Assembly (NCBI GenBank): GCA_036677375.1
Contig: JAVBWO010000024.1
Location: forward strand, 1 to 64,000
Source of the DNA: JAVBWO01 sp036677375
GTDB taxonomy: Bacteria > Bacillota > Dehalobacteriia > UBA4068 > UBA4997
Length of the DNA: 64,000 bases
Direction of reading: 5' to 3'
The position numbers and the translations under genes are program-made. Below, piece after piece: positions 22,879 through 31,202 of this stretch (within the stretch, counting starts at the first letter, position 1; each line of letters begins with the position of its first letter). The notes beneath the pieces were generated by a model. The model did not search any database, was not told the origin of the DNA, and was given only the letters and a program-made list of their open reading frames with translations.

Positions 22879-24240
22879 TCACGGTTTATCTTGCTTTTTT
22901 TGCGGCTGATTGGGAAGTGAAATCCGAAACATTGTGCCTTCTCCCTCTTCGCTGGAGGCGGTAATGTCGCCGCCATGAATCTCTACAATCCATTTGACAA
23001 TCGACAACCCCAACCCAGTGCCAGTGCGATTGCGCGCTTTGTCGGCACGGTAAAAGCGTTCAAAAATGTGGGGGATATCCTCCGCACTCATTCCGATGCC
23101 ATCGTCAGAAACAAGGATCTCCGTCCTTTCTTTGCAGCCTTCTGCCGATACAATTACCATGCCGCCAGCCTTGCCATACTTGATACCGTTCCCAATGATA
23201 TTCACAAAGAGCTGTGTTATGAGGCTCTGATCGGCGTAAATCCGCGTGTCCCCGGCAACATCATTTTCCAGCCTTATGTTTGCCTCCGTCGCCATGTCAG
23301 ACAGCTCATCTATGATGGAATCGAGCATATCCCGGAGTGTGATCCACTCCTTTTCGACATAGTAACGGCCCTCATATCCGCGGGTGAGCATTAATAACTG
23401 AGAGATGATGTGGTTCATGCGGGTGCCCTCCCGCTGGATGGTCATTAGATTTTCAGTTGTTTCAGGGCTTTGATCCCCATTCAATGCGTCTTCCGTGCAT
23501 GCGGAGATGATGGCGACCGGCATACGCAGCTCGTGGGAGGCGTCGGAAGAAAACTGCCGTTCCCGGCAAAAAGAGGCCTCCACCTTATCAAGCATGGCAT
23601 TGAAGGCCGCAGCCAGCTCACCCACTTCATCCTCTGATACAATGCCCTCAATTCTGTGGGACAGGTCCCCTTCTCCAATGGAGCGGGCCGTTTCGGTAAT
23701 CTCCGCAATGGGACTCAGTGTGCGGCGGGCAATAAAATACGCTCCAAGGGCAGAAAGGCCAAGATAGAGGGGGACGAGTGCAAGCAGCAGAATTCGGAGA
23801 TTTCCCAGGGAGTGCGCCACCGAAGCAGTGGAACTGCCTACAAACAGCTTCAGGTCCAGCCCATCCGCGTGATACTCCTGCCCTATGACCATCCACTCCG
23901 CCCCGTTGTGTGTGACCATCGCATTGTCCCCATCGGTATCCGGAACATTGGACAGCCATTTGCCGTTTCGGGAGGCGAACACGATATTTTTATTCTCATC
24001 GGTCATACAGACTAAAATACCGTTTTCTATATCCAGGTCAAAGTCCACGGCCAGTTCGTTGTCGTCCACCTCCAGGGATGAAACCATTCGGGAAATGGCG
24101 ACATGGAGCTCTGAGCGCAGACTTTGATAAAGGGAATTCGATATCGTGCCATATACCACCGGCAGCAGAACGCCCAGGAGTACGATAGAAAATGCGGAAT
24201 ACCAAAGGATGATTTTGGTGCGGATTTTAAGTTTACTCAT
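22879..24240 (-). CDS. Two-component sensor histidine kinase
   Basis: A 453-aa membrane kinase. It has a TM1 near residues 9-32, an extracellular sensor of about 115 residues, a TM2 near 150-172 (LRILLLALVPLYLGLSALG), a HAMP domain, a HisKA dimerisation helix with the phospho-acceptor in SSDASHELRMPVAI (about 236; most relatives have HELRTP, here T is M), and an HATPase_c with N, DDGIGM and GTGLGLSIVKWIV boxes. The start overlaps the response regulator stop by 8 bases. It probably senses an envelope signal and controls the adjacent PepSY and glycosyltransferase genes. Confidence 0.93.
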   Translation of the reverse strand: MSKLKIRTKIILWYSAFSIVLLGVLLPVVYGTISNSLYQSLRSELHVAISRMVSSLEVDDNELAVDFDLDIENGILVCMTDENKNIVFASRNGKWLSNVPDTDGDNAMVTHNGAEWMVIGQEYHADGLDLKLFVGSSTASVAHSLGNLRILLLALVPLYLGLSALGAYFIARRTLSPIAEITETARSIGEGDLSHRIEGIVSEDEVGELAAAFNAMLDKVEASFCRERQFSSDASHELRMPVAIISACTEDALNGDQSPETTENLMTIQREGTRMNHIISQLLMLTRGYEGRYYVEKEWITLRDMLDSIIDELSDMATEANIRLENDVAGDTRIYADQSLITQLFVNIIGNGIKYGKAGGMVIVSAEGCKERTEILVSDDGIGMSAEDIPHIFERFYRADKARNRTGTGLGLSIVKWIVEIHGGDITASSEEGEGTMFRISLPNQPQKKQDKP

Positions 24241-24910
24241 TTTCTTCCCTCATAACATATCCGAACCCTCGAATCGTGTGAATCAGCTTGGGGGAAAAGC
24301 CTTTATCGACCTTGTTGCGCAGATAACGGATATAGACGTCCACGACATTGGAGTCATAATCAAAATCATAGTTCCATACATGGTCTGCGATTTGTGAACG
24401 GGTCTGGATGTGCCCCTGATTGCGCAGCAGATACTCCAGAAGCGCATATTCCTTTGACGTGAGCTGAATGGGTTGGTCGGCTCTATGAACCGCATGGGTG
24501 GCGGTGTTCATCGTTAGATCCGATAGTCTCAATACTGTTTCTTTCGTGTCGCTGCCACGCCGGAGCAGGGCTCGAATGCGCGCCGACAGCTCTTCAAAGG
24601 AAAAGGGCTTGATTAAATAATCGTCCGCGCCGGCATCCAACCCGGTCACCCGATCAGTGATGGAGTCCTTGGCGGTCAGAATCAGCACCGGTGAAGCGTT
24701 GCCCTTGCCCCGCAGTTCCCGCAATACTGAAATCCCATCCTTTTTGGGCAGCATCAGATCGAGGATGACGCAATCATATTGCATGGACTCTGCATAGGCC
24801 AGCCCATCCTCACCATCAAAGCAGCCGTCCACCGAATGTCCGGCTTCTTTTAACCGTTTAGAAATAATTCGATGCAGCGCGGCATCGTCTTCAATAATTA
24901 ATATCCTCAT
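24233..24910 (-). CDS. OmpR/PhoB-family response regulator
   Basis: A 225-aa regulator. The receiver domain has the acidic pocket EDD, the phospho-accepting Asp in VILDLMLPKKDG (about residue 51) and the Lys in LTAKDSI. The C-terminal winged helix (about 130-225) ends IRYLRNKVDKGFSPKLIHTIRGFGYVM, as in OmpR/PhoB proteins. RBS AAAGGAGAACTATC. It forms an operon with the kinase and is divergent from the PepSY gene; a TCTCATTTG element occurs in its own upstream region, compatible with autoregulation. Confidence 0.94.
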   Translation of the reverse strand: MRILIIEDDAALHRIISKRLKEAGHSVDGCFDGEDGLAYAESMQYDCVILDLMLPKKDGISVLRELRGKGNASPVLILTAKDSITDRVTGLDAGADDYLIKPFSFEELSARIRALLRRGSDTKETVLRLSDLTMNTATHAVHRADQPIQLTSKEYALLEYLLRNQGHIQTRSQIADHVWNYDFDYDSNVVDVYIRYLRNKVDKGFSPKLIHTIRGFGYVMREENE

Positions 24911-24954
24911 GATAGTTCTCCTTTTCTTTTATACTATTCCATCAACATGAAAAT

Positions 24955-25047
24955 CAAATGAGAAAGTACGGGCTTAAATGTAGCTACCTTTTATGAGAAA
25001 ACCCTCATTTTCTTTTCACCGCTGTCTCATTTGCGGGTGCGATACTG
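24955..25047. promoter_or_regulatory. Divergent control region with a repeated TCTCATTT element
   Basis: The + side has ATGAGAAAA (24993), CCTCATTTTC, TCTCATTTGC (from 25025) and ATACTG 17 bases further (25042); almost the same arrangement occurs at 25747-25800 ahead of the GT2-GtrA gene. On the - side TCTCATTTG (24963-24955) precedes the response-regulator gene. The spacing of the CTCATTT copies is about 22 bases, two helical turns, as expected for tandem binding of an OmpR-type dimer. The sites are seen; binding is inferred. Confidence 0.6.
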
Positions 25048-25104
25048 CACACATAGATGAATACCGTAGTGTGTCATCTAAATCAAAATCGGAGGTAAAA
25101 ATCT

Positions 25105-25656
25105 ATGAAAACATCGAAACGGAGTGGGTTACTCTTTGGAGCCTTGGCGCTCGTGCTTACGGCAACCACAGCGCTTGGTACCACGGCTTTTGCCGCAAGT
25201 ACAACCAGCAAGAGCAGCAATCCGCAGCAGCAGGCGAACCCGGTGGCGGTAATGGCCCAACCCACCTCTGCATCAGCAACGACCGACAACCCGACGAAAG
25301 ACACCATCGCCACGGCCACCGGTGACACAGGCCAAGTGAATGGCACCAAGCTGGACAAAGATGTGGAGCAGCCGGAGGGCGCCGAGTCCCAAAACGAGGT
25401 GCAAGACCAAGGGAAGGAGGCCGCCGAAAACGCCGCTCTCGCCGCAAAAGCGACTGTGACCGAACAGGAAGCCATCCAAATCGCTCAAAACGCAAATCCG
25501 GGCTATACCTTTGTTGTGGACGAGCTGGGCGATGAAAACGGCGTAATTGTTTATGAGCTGAAGGGCAAGGATGCGTCCGGCAAAGTGCTGGAAGTCCATG
25601 TGGACGCCGGCAGCGGCGCGCTTATTCAGGAATCGGATTCCGAGCACGACGATTAA
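25105..25656 (+). CDS. Secreted PepSY-domain protein
   Basis: A 183-aa protein with a signal peptide (KRSGLLFGALALVLTATTALG, cleavage probably after AFA near residue 30), a low-complexity Gln/Thr/Asp-rich spacer to about 115, and one C-terminal PepSY domain (VTEQEAIQIAQNANPGYTFV... VIVYELKGKDASGKVLEVHV). PepSY domains are thought to inhibit or modulate enzymes or sensors outside the membrane. RBS TCGGAGGTAAAAATCT. Divergent from the two-component genes and sharing a regulatory motif with the following operon, it is a likely target or accessory of that sensor. Confidence 0.88.
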   Translation: MKTSKRSGLLFGALALVLTATTALGTTAFAASTTSKSSNPQQQANPVAVMAQPTSASATTDNPTKDTIATATGDTGQVNGTKLDKDVEQPEGAESQNEVQDQGKEAAENAALAAKATVTEQEAIQIAQNANPGYTFVVDELGDENGVIVYELKGKDASGKVLEVHVDAGSGALIQESDSEHDD

Positions 25657-25702
25657 GCCAGCGGATATTGCCTCGCTCGTATAACACATCATTCTTGGAC
25701 TG

Positions 25703-25738
25703 GCAGGAGGGTCTTTCTAAAAGGCCCTCCTGCTTTTT
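25703..25738 (+). terminator. Rho-independent terminator after the PepSY gene
   Basis: Perfect 9-base stem GCAGGAGGG / CCCTCCTGC followed by five T. It separates the PepSY transcript from the next operon, which has its own motif-bearing promoter. Confidence 0.85.
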
Positions 25739-25746
25739 GAGCCAAC

Positions 25747-25800
25747 ATGAGAAAATCTAATATTCCCTTCATGGCCGTCTCATTTTGCACGTTCATACTG
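25747..25800 (+). promoter_or_regulatory. Second copy of the two-component-linked promoter motif
   Basis: ATGAGAAAA, then 22 bases, TCTCATTTTGC (25778) and CATACTG (25794), aligning with 24993-25047 upstream of the PepSY gene (the middle spacer differs by one base). The distance from TCTCAT to ATACTG is 17 bases in both. This suggests coregulation of the glycosyltransferase operon with the PepSY gene. Confidence 0.6.
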
Positions 25801-25830
25801 AAGAAAACAGTGCAAAAGGAGGCCATTGCA

Positions 25831-26934
25831 ATGAAAGAAGATTACTCAAAATATCTGCTGGAACAGAGCCGCTATGTAGTGATTCCAGTTTACCAACCGA
25901 CTGATCAACTAAAACAGCTTGTATATGATGTCACCGCCGTCGGCTACGAGGTGCTGATTGTGGACGACGGAAGCGACCCGAAATATGATGAGATGTGGGA
26001 AGTCCTGAACAAAAAAGCAACCATCATGCATCACGGCGTCAATCGCGGCAAGGGTGCGGCGCTCAAAACCGCGTTTCAATATCTGCGGGATTGTGTACCT
26101 GATGCAGGACTCGTTGTTACGATGGATGCGGATGGGCAGCACTTGCCGAAGGATATGGAGCGTGTCGTGGAAACGGCGGCTGCTCATCCCAACGCTCTGG
26201 TCTTGGGCGTCCGGCAGTTCGATGAAAGCGTCCCCGCACGATCAAGGTACGGAAATCGGATCACCCGCGCAGTTTTCTCGGCGGTCAGCAAAACAAAGGT
26301 CACAGATACACAAACCGGGCTGCGAGCTTTTGGCTGTGGTCTTTTTGATTTTATGCTTGATATCCCGGGTGAGCGTTATGAATATGAAATGAACATGCTG
26401 TTGTATTGCGGTAAGCAAGGAGTCCCCCTTCTGGAGGTGCCGATTAAAACCGTCTACCTGGACCAGAAGAACACATCTTCACATTTTAATGCGGTCAAGG
26501 ACTCTTTGCGTATTTATAGGGAGATCATAAAGTTTGCCTCCTCCTCACTGATTGGTTTTGCGGTCGATTATGCTTCGTTTTTGCTGCTGGTTCCTCTCAC
26601 TGCGGCGCTTCCGTACCATCTGATTTTCAGCAACATCACCGCACGCATCGTCAGCGGATCGGTCAACTATACAATCAATAAACATATGGTATTTTCCAAA
26701 AGGAAAAGCGCGTCCCATACATTCTCCCATTATGTGTTGCTTGCTATCGGAATCCTTTTCGCAAACAGTGTGGTGCTTTCTCTCTTAGACGGGATATTGG
26801 GATTGCCTCCGCATGTTGCAAAGCTCTTGACGGAGCTCATTTTGTTTATCCTCAGTTTCACCGTGCAATCTCTGGTTATTTTCAAACCGGAAGGTTCCCA
26901 TTACGATCAAAAAGAGGTGGTCAAACATGCCTGA
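25831..26934 (+). CDS. GT2 glycosyltransferase fused to a GtrA-like membrane domain
   Basis: A 367-aa bifunctional protein. The first 225 residues are a DPM1/GtrB-like GT2 domain: VIPVYQPTDQLK, LIVDDGS, MDADGQH (metal/UDP-binding DxD-like motif near 98), QTGLRAF and YEYEMNML. The last 135 residues have four hydrophobic segments of GtrA type, with NYTINKHMVF. GT2/GtrA systems make and flip polyprenyl-phosphate-linked sugars for wall or lipid decoration. The ATG at 25831 is chosen because AAAGGAGG is 8 bases upstream; the longer frame to 25747 would run through the promoter motif. Overlaps the next gene by 8 bases. Confidence 0.9.
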   Translation: MKEDYSKYLLEQSRYVVIPVYQPTDQLKQLVYDVTAVGYEVLIVDDGSDPKYDEMWEVLNKKATIMHHGVNRGKGAALKTAFQYLRDCVPDAGLVVTMDADGQHLPKDMERVVETAAAHPNALVLGVRQFDESVPARSRYGNRITRAVFSAVSKTKVTDTQTGLRAFGCGLFDFMLDIPGERYEYEMNMLLYCGKQGVPLLEVPIKTVYLDQKNTSSHFNAVKDSLRIYREIIKFASSSLIGFAVDYASFLLLVPLTAALPYHLIFSNITARIVSGSVNYTINKHMVFSKRKSASHTFSHYVLLAIGILFANSVVLSLLDGILGLPPHVAKLLTELILFILSFTVQSLVIFKPEGSHYDQKEVVKHA

Positions 26935-27985
26935 TATCGCAAAGGAACGTCGTCGGCTCCCCGTGGTTTTGTCGCTGTTTTTGGATATCCTGGCCACGGC
27001 TCTTCTGGTTTTCCTCGTTTACTATACGGTATATGAGCTCCCCGCGGCTTACCCGGACAGTCCCGTTATGGCGTCGGTAAATCCGAATAGCCAGAAACTG
27101 CACCTGTCCATATCCTCGACAGAAAAAGGGGCGACTTCCAAAGTGCCAAATCATCCGGATACAAGCGCTCCGGCGGCAGACTCCCCTTCCGACGCGGCGG
27201 ATTGGAAAACAAAATTTGCTGATCATTTTACATCGGAGGTTGTGTCGACCGCCACCACCTATTCAAGTCCCAATTTGTCCGTGGATATCACACAGCATAC
27301 GATGGGCAGCGGAGATAACACCGTAACCTATTACATTGCCGATGTGTATATGGCGGATATCAGCAGCTTTCAAACGCACTTTGCGTATGATACTTATGGG
27401 AAATACAAGCAATCCCTGTCAGATATGAGTGCGGAGGTTGGAGCTGTGCTTGCGATAAACGGCGATTCCTACCGCTTTAACCTGAAGCACCTCAATGGCC
27501 TCTTGGTCCGCAACGGCACCGTTTATCGCTCAAACCCCACCACCGCAGATATCTGTGTACTCTACAATGACGGAAGAATGGTTACCAGCAGCCCTGAGAA
27601 ATTTAATGCGCAGCATGCCCTTGACGATGGTGCCATTCAAACATGGGTATTTGGACCCAAGCTGCTGGATGACAACGGAAAGGCGCAGACAGAGTTCAAT
27701 ACTTGGGACTATATTCGCAAAAGTCACCCGCGTAGCGCCATCGGTTATTATGAGCCGGGACATTATTGTTTCGTAGCTGTGGATGGCAGGCAGGCCGGAT
27801 ATTCCAGAGGAATGAAGCTGCCGGAGCTTGCGGCTATATTTGAAGGCCTCGGTTGCACGGCGGCCTACAATTTGGACGGCGGCCACACCACCTTTATGAC
27901 ATTGGATAACGCTGTAGTAAATCGGCCCTATAAGCCCGAAAAAATCATTTCGGATTGCATTTGTATTTGTGAACCGAGCGCTTGA
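26927..27985 (+). CDS. Phosphodiester glycosidase (NAGPA-family) with membrane anchor
   Basis: A 352-aa protein with an N-terminal transmembrane anchor (about 12-37) and an extracytoplasmic NAGPA-type domain: VLAINGDSYRFN, GLLVRNGTVYRS, HPRSAIGYYEPGHYCFVAVDG and AAYNLDGGHTTFM, with the GGHT motif near the end. The family (N-acetylglucosamine-1-phosphodiester alpha-N-acetylglucosaminidase-like) removes sugars linked through phosphodiesters and often occurs with exopolysaccharide or wall glycopolymer genes. Cotranscribed with GT2-GtrA (8-base overlap), it may trim the product of that system. Confidence 0.87.
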   Translation: MPDIAKERRRLPVVLSLFLDILATALLVFLVYYTVYELPAAYPDSPVMASVNPNSQKLHLSISSTEKGATSKVPNHPDTSAPAADSPSDAADWKTKFADHFTSEVVSTATTYSSPNLSVDITQHTMGSGDNTVTYYIADVYMADISSFQTHFAYDTYGKYKQSLSDMSAEVGAVLAINGDSYRFNLKHLNGLLVRNGTVYRSNPTTADICVLYNDGRMVTSSPEKFNAQHALDDGAIQTWVFGPKLLDDNGKAQTEFNTWDYIRKSHPRSAIGYYEPGHYCFVAVDGRQAGYSRGMKLPELAAIFEGLGCTAAYNLDGGHTTFMTLDNAVVNRPYKPEKIISDCICICEPSA

Positions 27986-28003
27986 CAGAAAGGATGACTG
28001 ACC

Positions 28004-28210
28004 ATGAAGTTTTTTAAGCTCTTATCGCATTTGTGTATTGTAATGTCCCTTGCGTTTCTGACCTTTTCAGTCCTTGATTGGTACAATCCCATGATGGACT
28101 TCACTACGAATTTCGTATCCTCCAAAATCCTCATTTTCTTCTGTATCAGCTCCCTGATCCTGTCAGTCCGGCAGGTGTGCATGCCTCGGATGAAGCAGAA
28201 AAAGCAGTGA
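28004..28210 (+). CDS. Small membrane protein, 68 aa
   Basis: Two predicted membrane helices (LLSHLCIVMSLAFLTFSVL and ILIFFCISSLILSV) and a basic tail KQKKQ. RBS AAAGGATGACTGACC, 18 bases after the NAGPA gene, so third in the operon. No family recognised. Confidence 0.7.
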   Translation: MKFFKLLSHLCIVMSLAFLTFSVLDWYNPMMDFTTNFVSSKILIFFCISSLILSVRQVCMPRMKQKKQ

Positions 28211-28261
28211 AAAAAGCACTTGATGTCCGCGGAACAAACCGCGCCCATCAAGTGCTTTTTT
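28211..28261. terminator. Bidirectional terminator at the convergent boundary
   Basis: Perfect 15-base stem AAAAAGCACTTGATG / CATCAAGTGCTTTTT. It ends the + glycosyltransferase operon and the long - strand operon that comes from the right. Confidence 0.88.
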
Positions 28262-28296
28262 GCGTTATGGGGCGCACTGGAGAACGGAACGGCTCG

Positions 28297-28842
28297 TCAT
28301 GAACGGCGCCGCTGCCATATGCCCTCGATCATATCCGCCAGCTTGTATCCGATAAATCCGAACACGCAGCCAAGCAGGACACCGGCCACCACATCGGAGG
28401 GGAAATGCACATAGAGATAGAGCCGGGAGAAAGCGATCAGTACCGCGAGAATCAATGCGGGTATCCAAAGCTTTATCTTTTGGCGGCTGAACCAGAGTGC
28501 GGATGCCGCAGCGAAGGATGCCGCTGTATGCCCGGATGGGAAGGAAAAATCATCGGGGCGCGGGATGAGCAATTCCACTGCTGTGTTGATGTCGCAGGGA
28601 CGAATCCGGGCGACAAAGGGCTTCAAAATACCGTTACAGATGACGACGTCAAGAGCCAGCGCGCAGCACAGGGCAATTCCGACCTTTCTGTACTTTTTGG
28701 TGATGAGCAGACCGATTGCCAGGACAATCCAGATGGCGCCCGAATTACCCAGCGCTGTGACAAAGGGCATCAACACATCCAGCCATGCTGTCCGAAAATG
28801 GTCATATATAAAGTTGAGAATAGAAAAATCAATGGCTTGCAT
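28297..28842 (-). CDS. PAP2-family membrane phosphatase
   Basis: A 181-aa phosphatase with about five membrane helices and the three PAP2 signatures: KPFVARIRP, PSGHTAAS and SRLYLYVHFPSDV. The family includes undecaprenyl-diphosphate and lipid phosphate phosphatases acting on the outer face of the membrane. It is the last gene of a - strand operon of envelope genes. In this setting it could recycle the polyprenyl carrier released by the glycosyltransferases (inference). Confidence 0.92.
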   Translation of the reverse strand: MQAIDFSILNFIYDHFRTAWLDVLMPFVTALGNSGAIWIVLAIGLLITKKYRKVGIALCCALALDVVICNGILKPFVARIRPCDINTAVELLIPRPDDFSFPSGHTAASFAAASALWFSRQKIKLWIPALILAVLIAFSRLYLYVHFPSDVVAGVLLGCVFGFIGYKLADMIEGIWQRRRS

Positions 28843-28857
28843 CCGGGGTCACATCCT

Positions 28858-29406
28858 TTATTTTTGCTTTCCGAGTTGTTTTCGGCGGTTCATGAGAAGA
28901 AAGACACCCACAATGATAACGAGCGAGACAGTGATGGACACTGCCAATACCAAGGTGTTGTTCAGGTGAGAGGTGGCAATCATATGGACCGAAAGGGCAT
29001 TTGAGGTGGAGGTGGCTCCCGTGTCCGGGTTGACGACAGAAATTAGAAACTTGAACTGCCCGACATAGGTCACCTTTACCGGAATTACAACCGATGCGGA
29101 TTCGCCGGCCGCCAGAGAAGTAATGGAGTGAGTCTGGTATGCGTTGGGACCGAACTCGTCTACATTGTAACTGAACCCCCTGTCCACATCCACAATGGAA
29201 AGGTAGCAAACAAGGTTGTTCAAGGTATGGTCTGTCGTGTTGGTCACGGTGATATCGAGATTATTCTCATAAACAGGTTTATCCTCCACGGCGGTGGGTG
29301 AGTTGATCACAACGCTGACCTCCCCCGGAGCCTGCGCTGCAAAAGCGGGCACCGCGGAGCAGACAAAGAGCAATACCGCCGCAAACATAGAAATGATTTT
29401 CTTCAT
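28858..29406 (-). CDS. Exported single-span protein with a CARDB/NEW3-like domain
   Basis: A 182-aa protein with a signal peptide (MKKIISMFAAVLLFVCSAVPAFA), a beta-sandwich region (EVSVVINSPTAVEDKPVYENN... LDITVTNTTDHTL... AAGESASVVIPVKV) like CARDB/NEW3 adhesion modules, and a C-terminal membrane helix (LVLAVSITVSLVIIVGVFLL) followed by Arg/Lys. It is anchored with the domain outside. One base separates it from the ABC permease gene, so it may be an extracytoplasmic accessory of that exporter. Confidence 0.75.
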   Translation of the reverse strand: MKKIISMFAAVLLFVCSAVPAFAAQAPGEVSVVINSPTAVEDKPVYENNLDITVTNTTDHTLNNLVCYLSIVDVDRGFSYNVDEFGPNAYQTHSITSLAAGESASVVIPVKVTYVGQFKFLISVVNPDTGATSTSNALSVHMIATSHLNNTLVLAVSITVSLVIIVGVFLLMNRRKQLGKQK

Positions 29407-29407
29407 C

Positions 29408-30166
29408 TTATTTCTCTCCTTTCAGGGAAACTTTACCGCTGCCCCAAACCAAAAGTGCAATGCCAATGGCGGCAAACACAAGAAGCGGCAACACATACTG
29501 CATCAGAGAGAAAACAGAAACCTGATCCACAAGCATCTTCTCCATCAGATTAAAGCAGCAGGCGATGGGGTCAATGCTCAGGAAGAACCTGCCAACGGCC
29601 GAAAGCTTCAAAATCCCTTTCAAAAATGCGGGAAAGGTTAAAACGAGCAGGATCAGGACAGAGGTCAAAATAGACGCCTTGGTGCTTTCCAAAAGGACGG
29701 AGAGCATGACGGCAATGCCCGTAAAGGCCAGCAGAGTGAGAAGCCCGCAGAAAAAGGTGATAAACAGGGCGCTGGCCGTCAGACCGGAGCCGGCGCTGAT
29801 GGCGAGGATATAGGGTACGGACACCAGCAGCAGCACAAAGCCTATGAGCAGTGAGCCCACATATTTTGACAGGGTGAGTTGCAGCTTTGAAATTGGTGTA
29901 AGCAAAAGACTCTCTAAGGTGTTTTCCTCCCGCTCGGCTACGAAGGAAGAGGCGCCAAGCACCATGCAGACCATCAGTGTCAGAAATAAAACAGCCTTGA
30001 TAGCGTATTGAAGAACGTCGGTCTGTGAGAAAGCGGAAGCCTCACGGATCGTAGTGGCGAGGACGCAAAGCGCCGTGAGAATCACGGAAACCGCTGCAAT
30101 CATCCAAAGTCCTTTGCTTTCGTAAAGGCTTTCCCGCAGCTCCTTTTTTACCATGGACTGATTCAT
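29408..30166 (-). CDS. ABC-2 type transporter permease
   Basis: A 252-aa membrane protein with six hydrophobic segments and the ABC-2 cytoplasmic signature EREENTLESLLLTPISK after the second helix, as in exporters of the NatB/YhfK-like group. Overlaps the ATPase gene by 4 bases (ATGA), a typical coupled pair. The cargo cannot be inferred; neighbours suggest a lipid-linked or surface product. Confidence 0.9.
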   Translation of the reverse strand: MNQSMVKKELRESLYESKGLWMIAAVSVILTALCVLATTIREASAFSQTDVLQYAIKAVLFLTLMVCMVLGASSFVAEREENTLESLLLTPISKLQLTLSKYVGSLLIGFVLLLVSVPYILAISAGSGLTASALFITFFCGLLTLLAFTGIAVMLSVLLESTKASILTSVLILLVLTFPAFLKGILKLSAVGRFFLSIDPIACCFNLMEKMLVDQVSVFSLMQYVLPLLVFAAIGIALLVWGSGKVSLKGEK

Positions 30167-31116
30167 GCGATACCCTCCTTTTCGGCGTCGGTGACTTTGA
30201 AGAAAATGTCTTCCATGCTGAGTGTTTTATGGGTCATTTCACGGATATCCAGACCGTTGGAAAGGATCGCCGTCACCAGCTCGTGCTTGACTGACAGTAC
30301 CTCATCATCGGAAAGGCCGGACTCGCACTCAATGAGAAGCTGCCCATCCTCTCCGGCAACCCGCGCGACCTTTTTGAGCTTGCGGATCAGACCTTCTGCG
30401 GCTTCGTTGTCGCTGGTCTGCAAGAGCATGGAGTAGCCATCCCGGTACTTTTCCTGCAGCTCGCGGATGCTGCCCTGTTCCACCAGAGAGCCGTCCTTGA
30501 TAATGCAAACCTTGTTGCAAAGCACCTCAATGTCTTTGAGCATATGAGAGGTGATAAAGATGGTGATACCGTCACTCTTGTTGATATCGAACAGGAGCTG
30601 CTGGATTTCCCGCTGGCCCCGCGGATCAAGGCCCAATGTCGGCTCATCGAGGAAAATGATTTGCGGGCGGTTCACCAGAGCCTTGGCAATCCCCAGCCGC
30701 TGCTTCATCCCGCGGGAAAACTGCCCGACAGGGACATCCGCTTTGTCGGCAAGGCCGACCTTGGCCAAAAGTGCTCTCAAATACTTCTCGTCAGAGCCGC
30801 CGTGATTGAACAGCGCGTAAAAGTATTGCAGGTATTCCTTGGCCGTCATCCAGTAGTAATAGCCGTGAGATTCCGGCACAACGCCGATCATCCTTCGGAT
30901 TTCAGAGGCGTGGCCGTCCACCTCCATGCCGCCGATTAAAACTTTTCCCCGTGTGGGAGTCAGCAGTCCGTCCAGCATACGGATGGTGGTGGTTTTTCCG
31001 GCGCCGTTGGGACCGAGAAAGCCGAAAATATCGCCTTTTTCCACATGCAGACTCAAATCCTTTACCGCCCGGAAGCCGTTTCGGTAGGTTTTTTCAAGAT
31101 GTTTAGTTTGTATCAT
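30163..31116 (-). CDS. ABC transporter ATP-binding protein
   Basis: A 317-aa ATPase. Walker A GPNGAGKTTT near residue 38, Q-loop GVVPESHGYYYWMT, signature FSRGMKQRL (variant of LSGGQ), Walker B IIFLDEPTLGLD and the H-loop FITSHML; a C-terminal extension of about 90 residues, as in DrrA/NatA-type exporters. The ATG at 31116 is used because AAGGAGGG precedes it; an upstream extension of the frame passes through a hairpin and is rejected. Confidence 0.93.
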   Translation of the reverse strand: MIQTKHLEKTYRNGFRAVKDLSLHVEKGDIFGFLGPNGAGKTTTIRMLDGLLTPTRGKVLIGGMEVDGHASEIRRMIGVVPESHGYYYWMTAKEYLQYFYALFNHGGSDEKYLRALLAKVGLADKADVPVGQFSRGMKQRLGIAKALVNRPQIIFLDEPTLGLDPRGQREIQQLLFDINKSDGITIFITSHMLKDIEVLCNKVCIIKDGSLVEQGSIRELQEKYRDGYSMLLQTSDNEAAEGLIRKLKKVARVAGEDGQLLIECESGLSDDEVLSVKHELVTAILSNGLDIREMTHKTLSMEDIFFKVTDAEKEGIA

Positions 31117-31140
31117 AGGGTTTCCCTCCTTCATAATATG

Positions 31141-31179
31141 GGGGCTGCATGGCCCCAAGGGTTTGGCCGATGCAGCCCC
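31141..31179. other. Perfect hairpin between the zinc-ribbon and ABC genes
   Basis: Ten-base stem GGGGCTGCAT / ATGCAGCCCC with further GGCC pairing inside. On the - strand no T-run follows, so it is more likely an mRNA processing/stability or attenuation element than a full terminator. Confidence 0.5.
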
Positions 31180-31202
31180 GCTTTTGGTCAAACGATGCGC
31201 TT

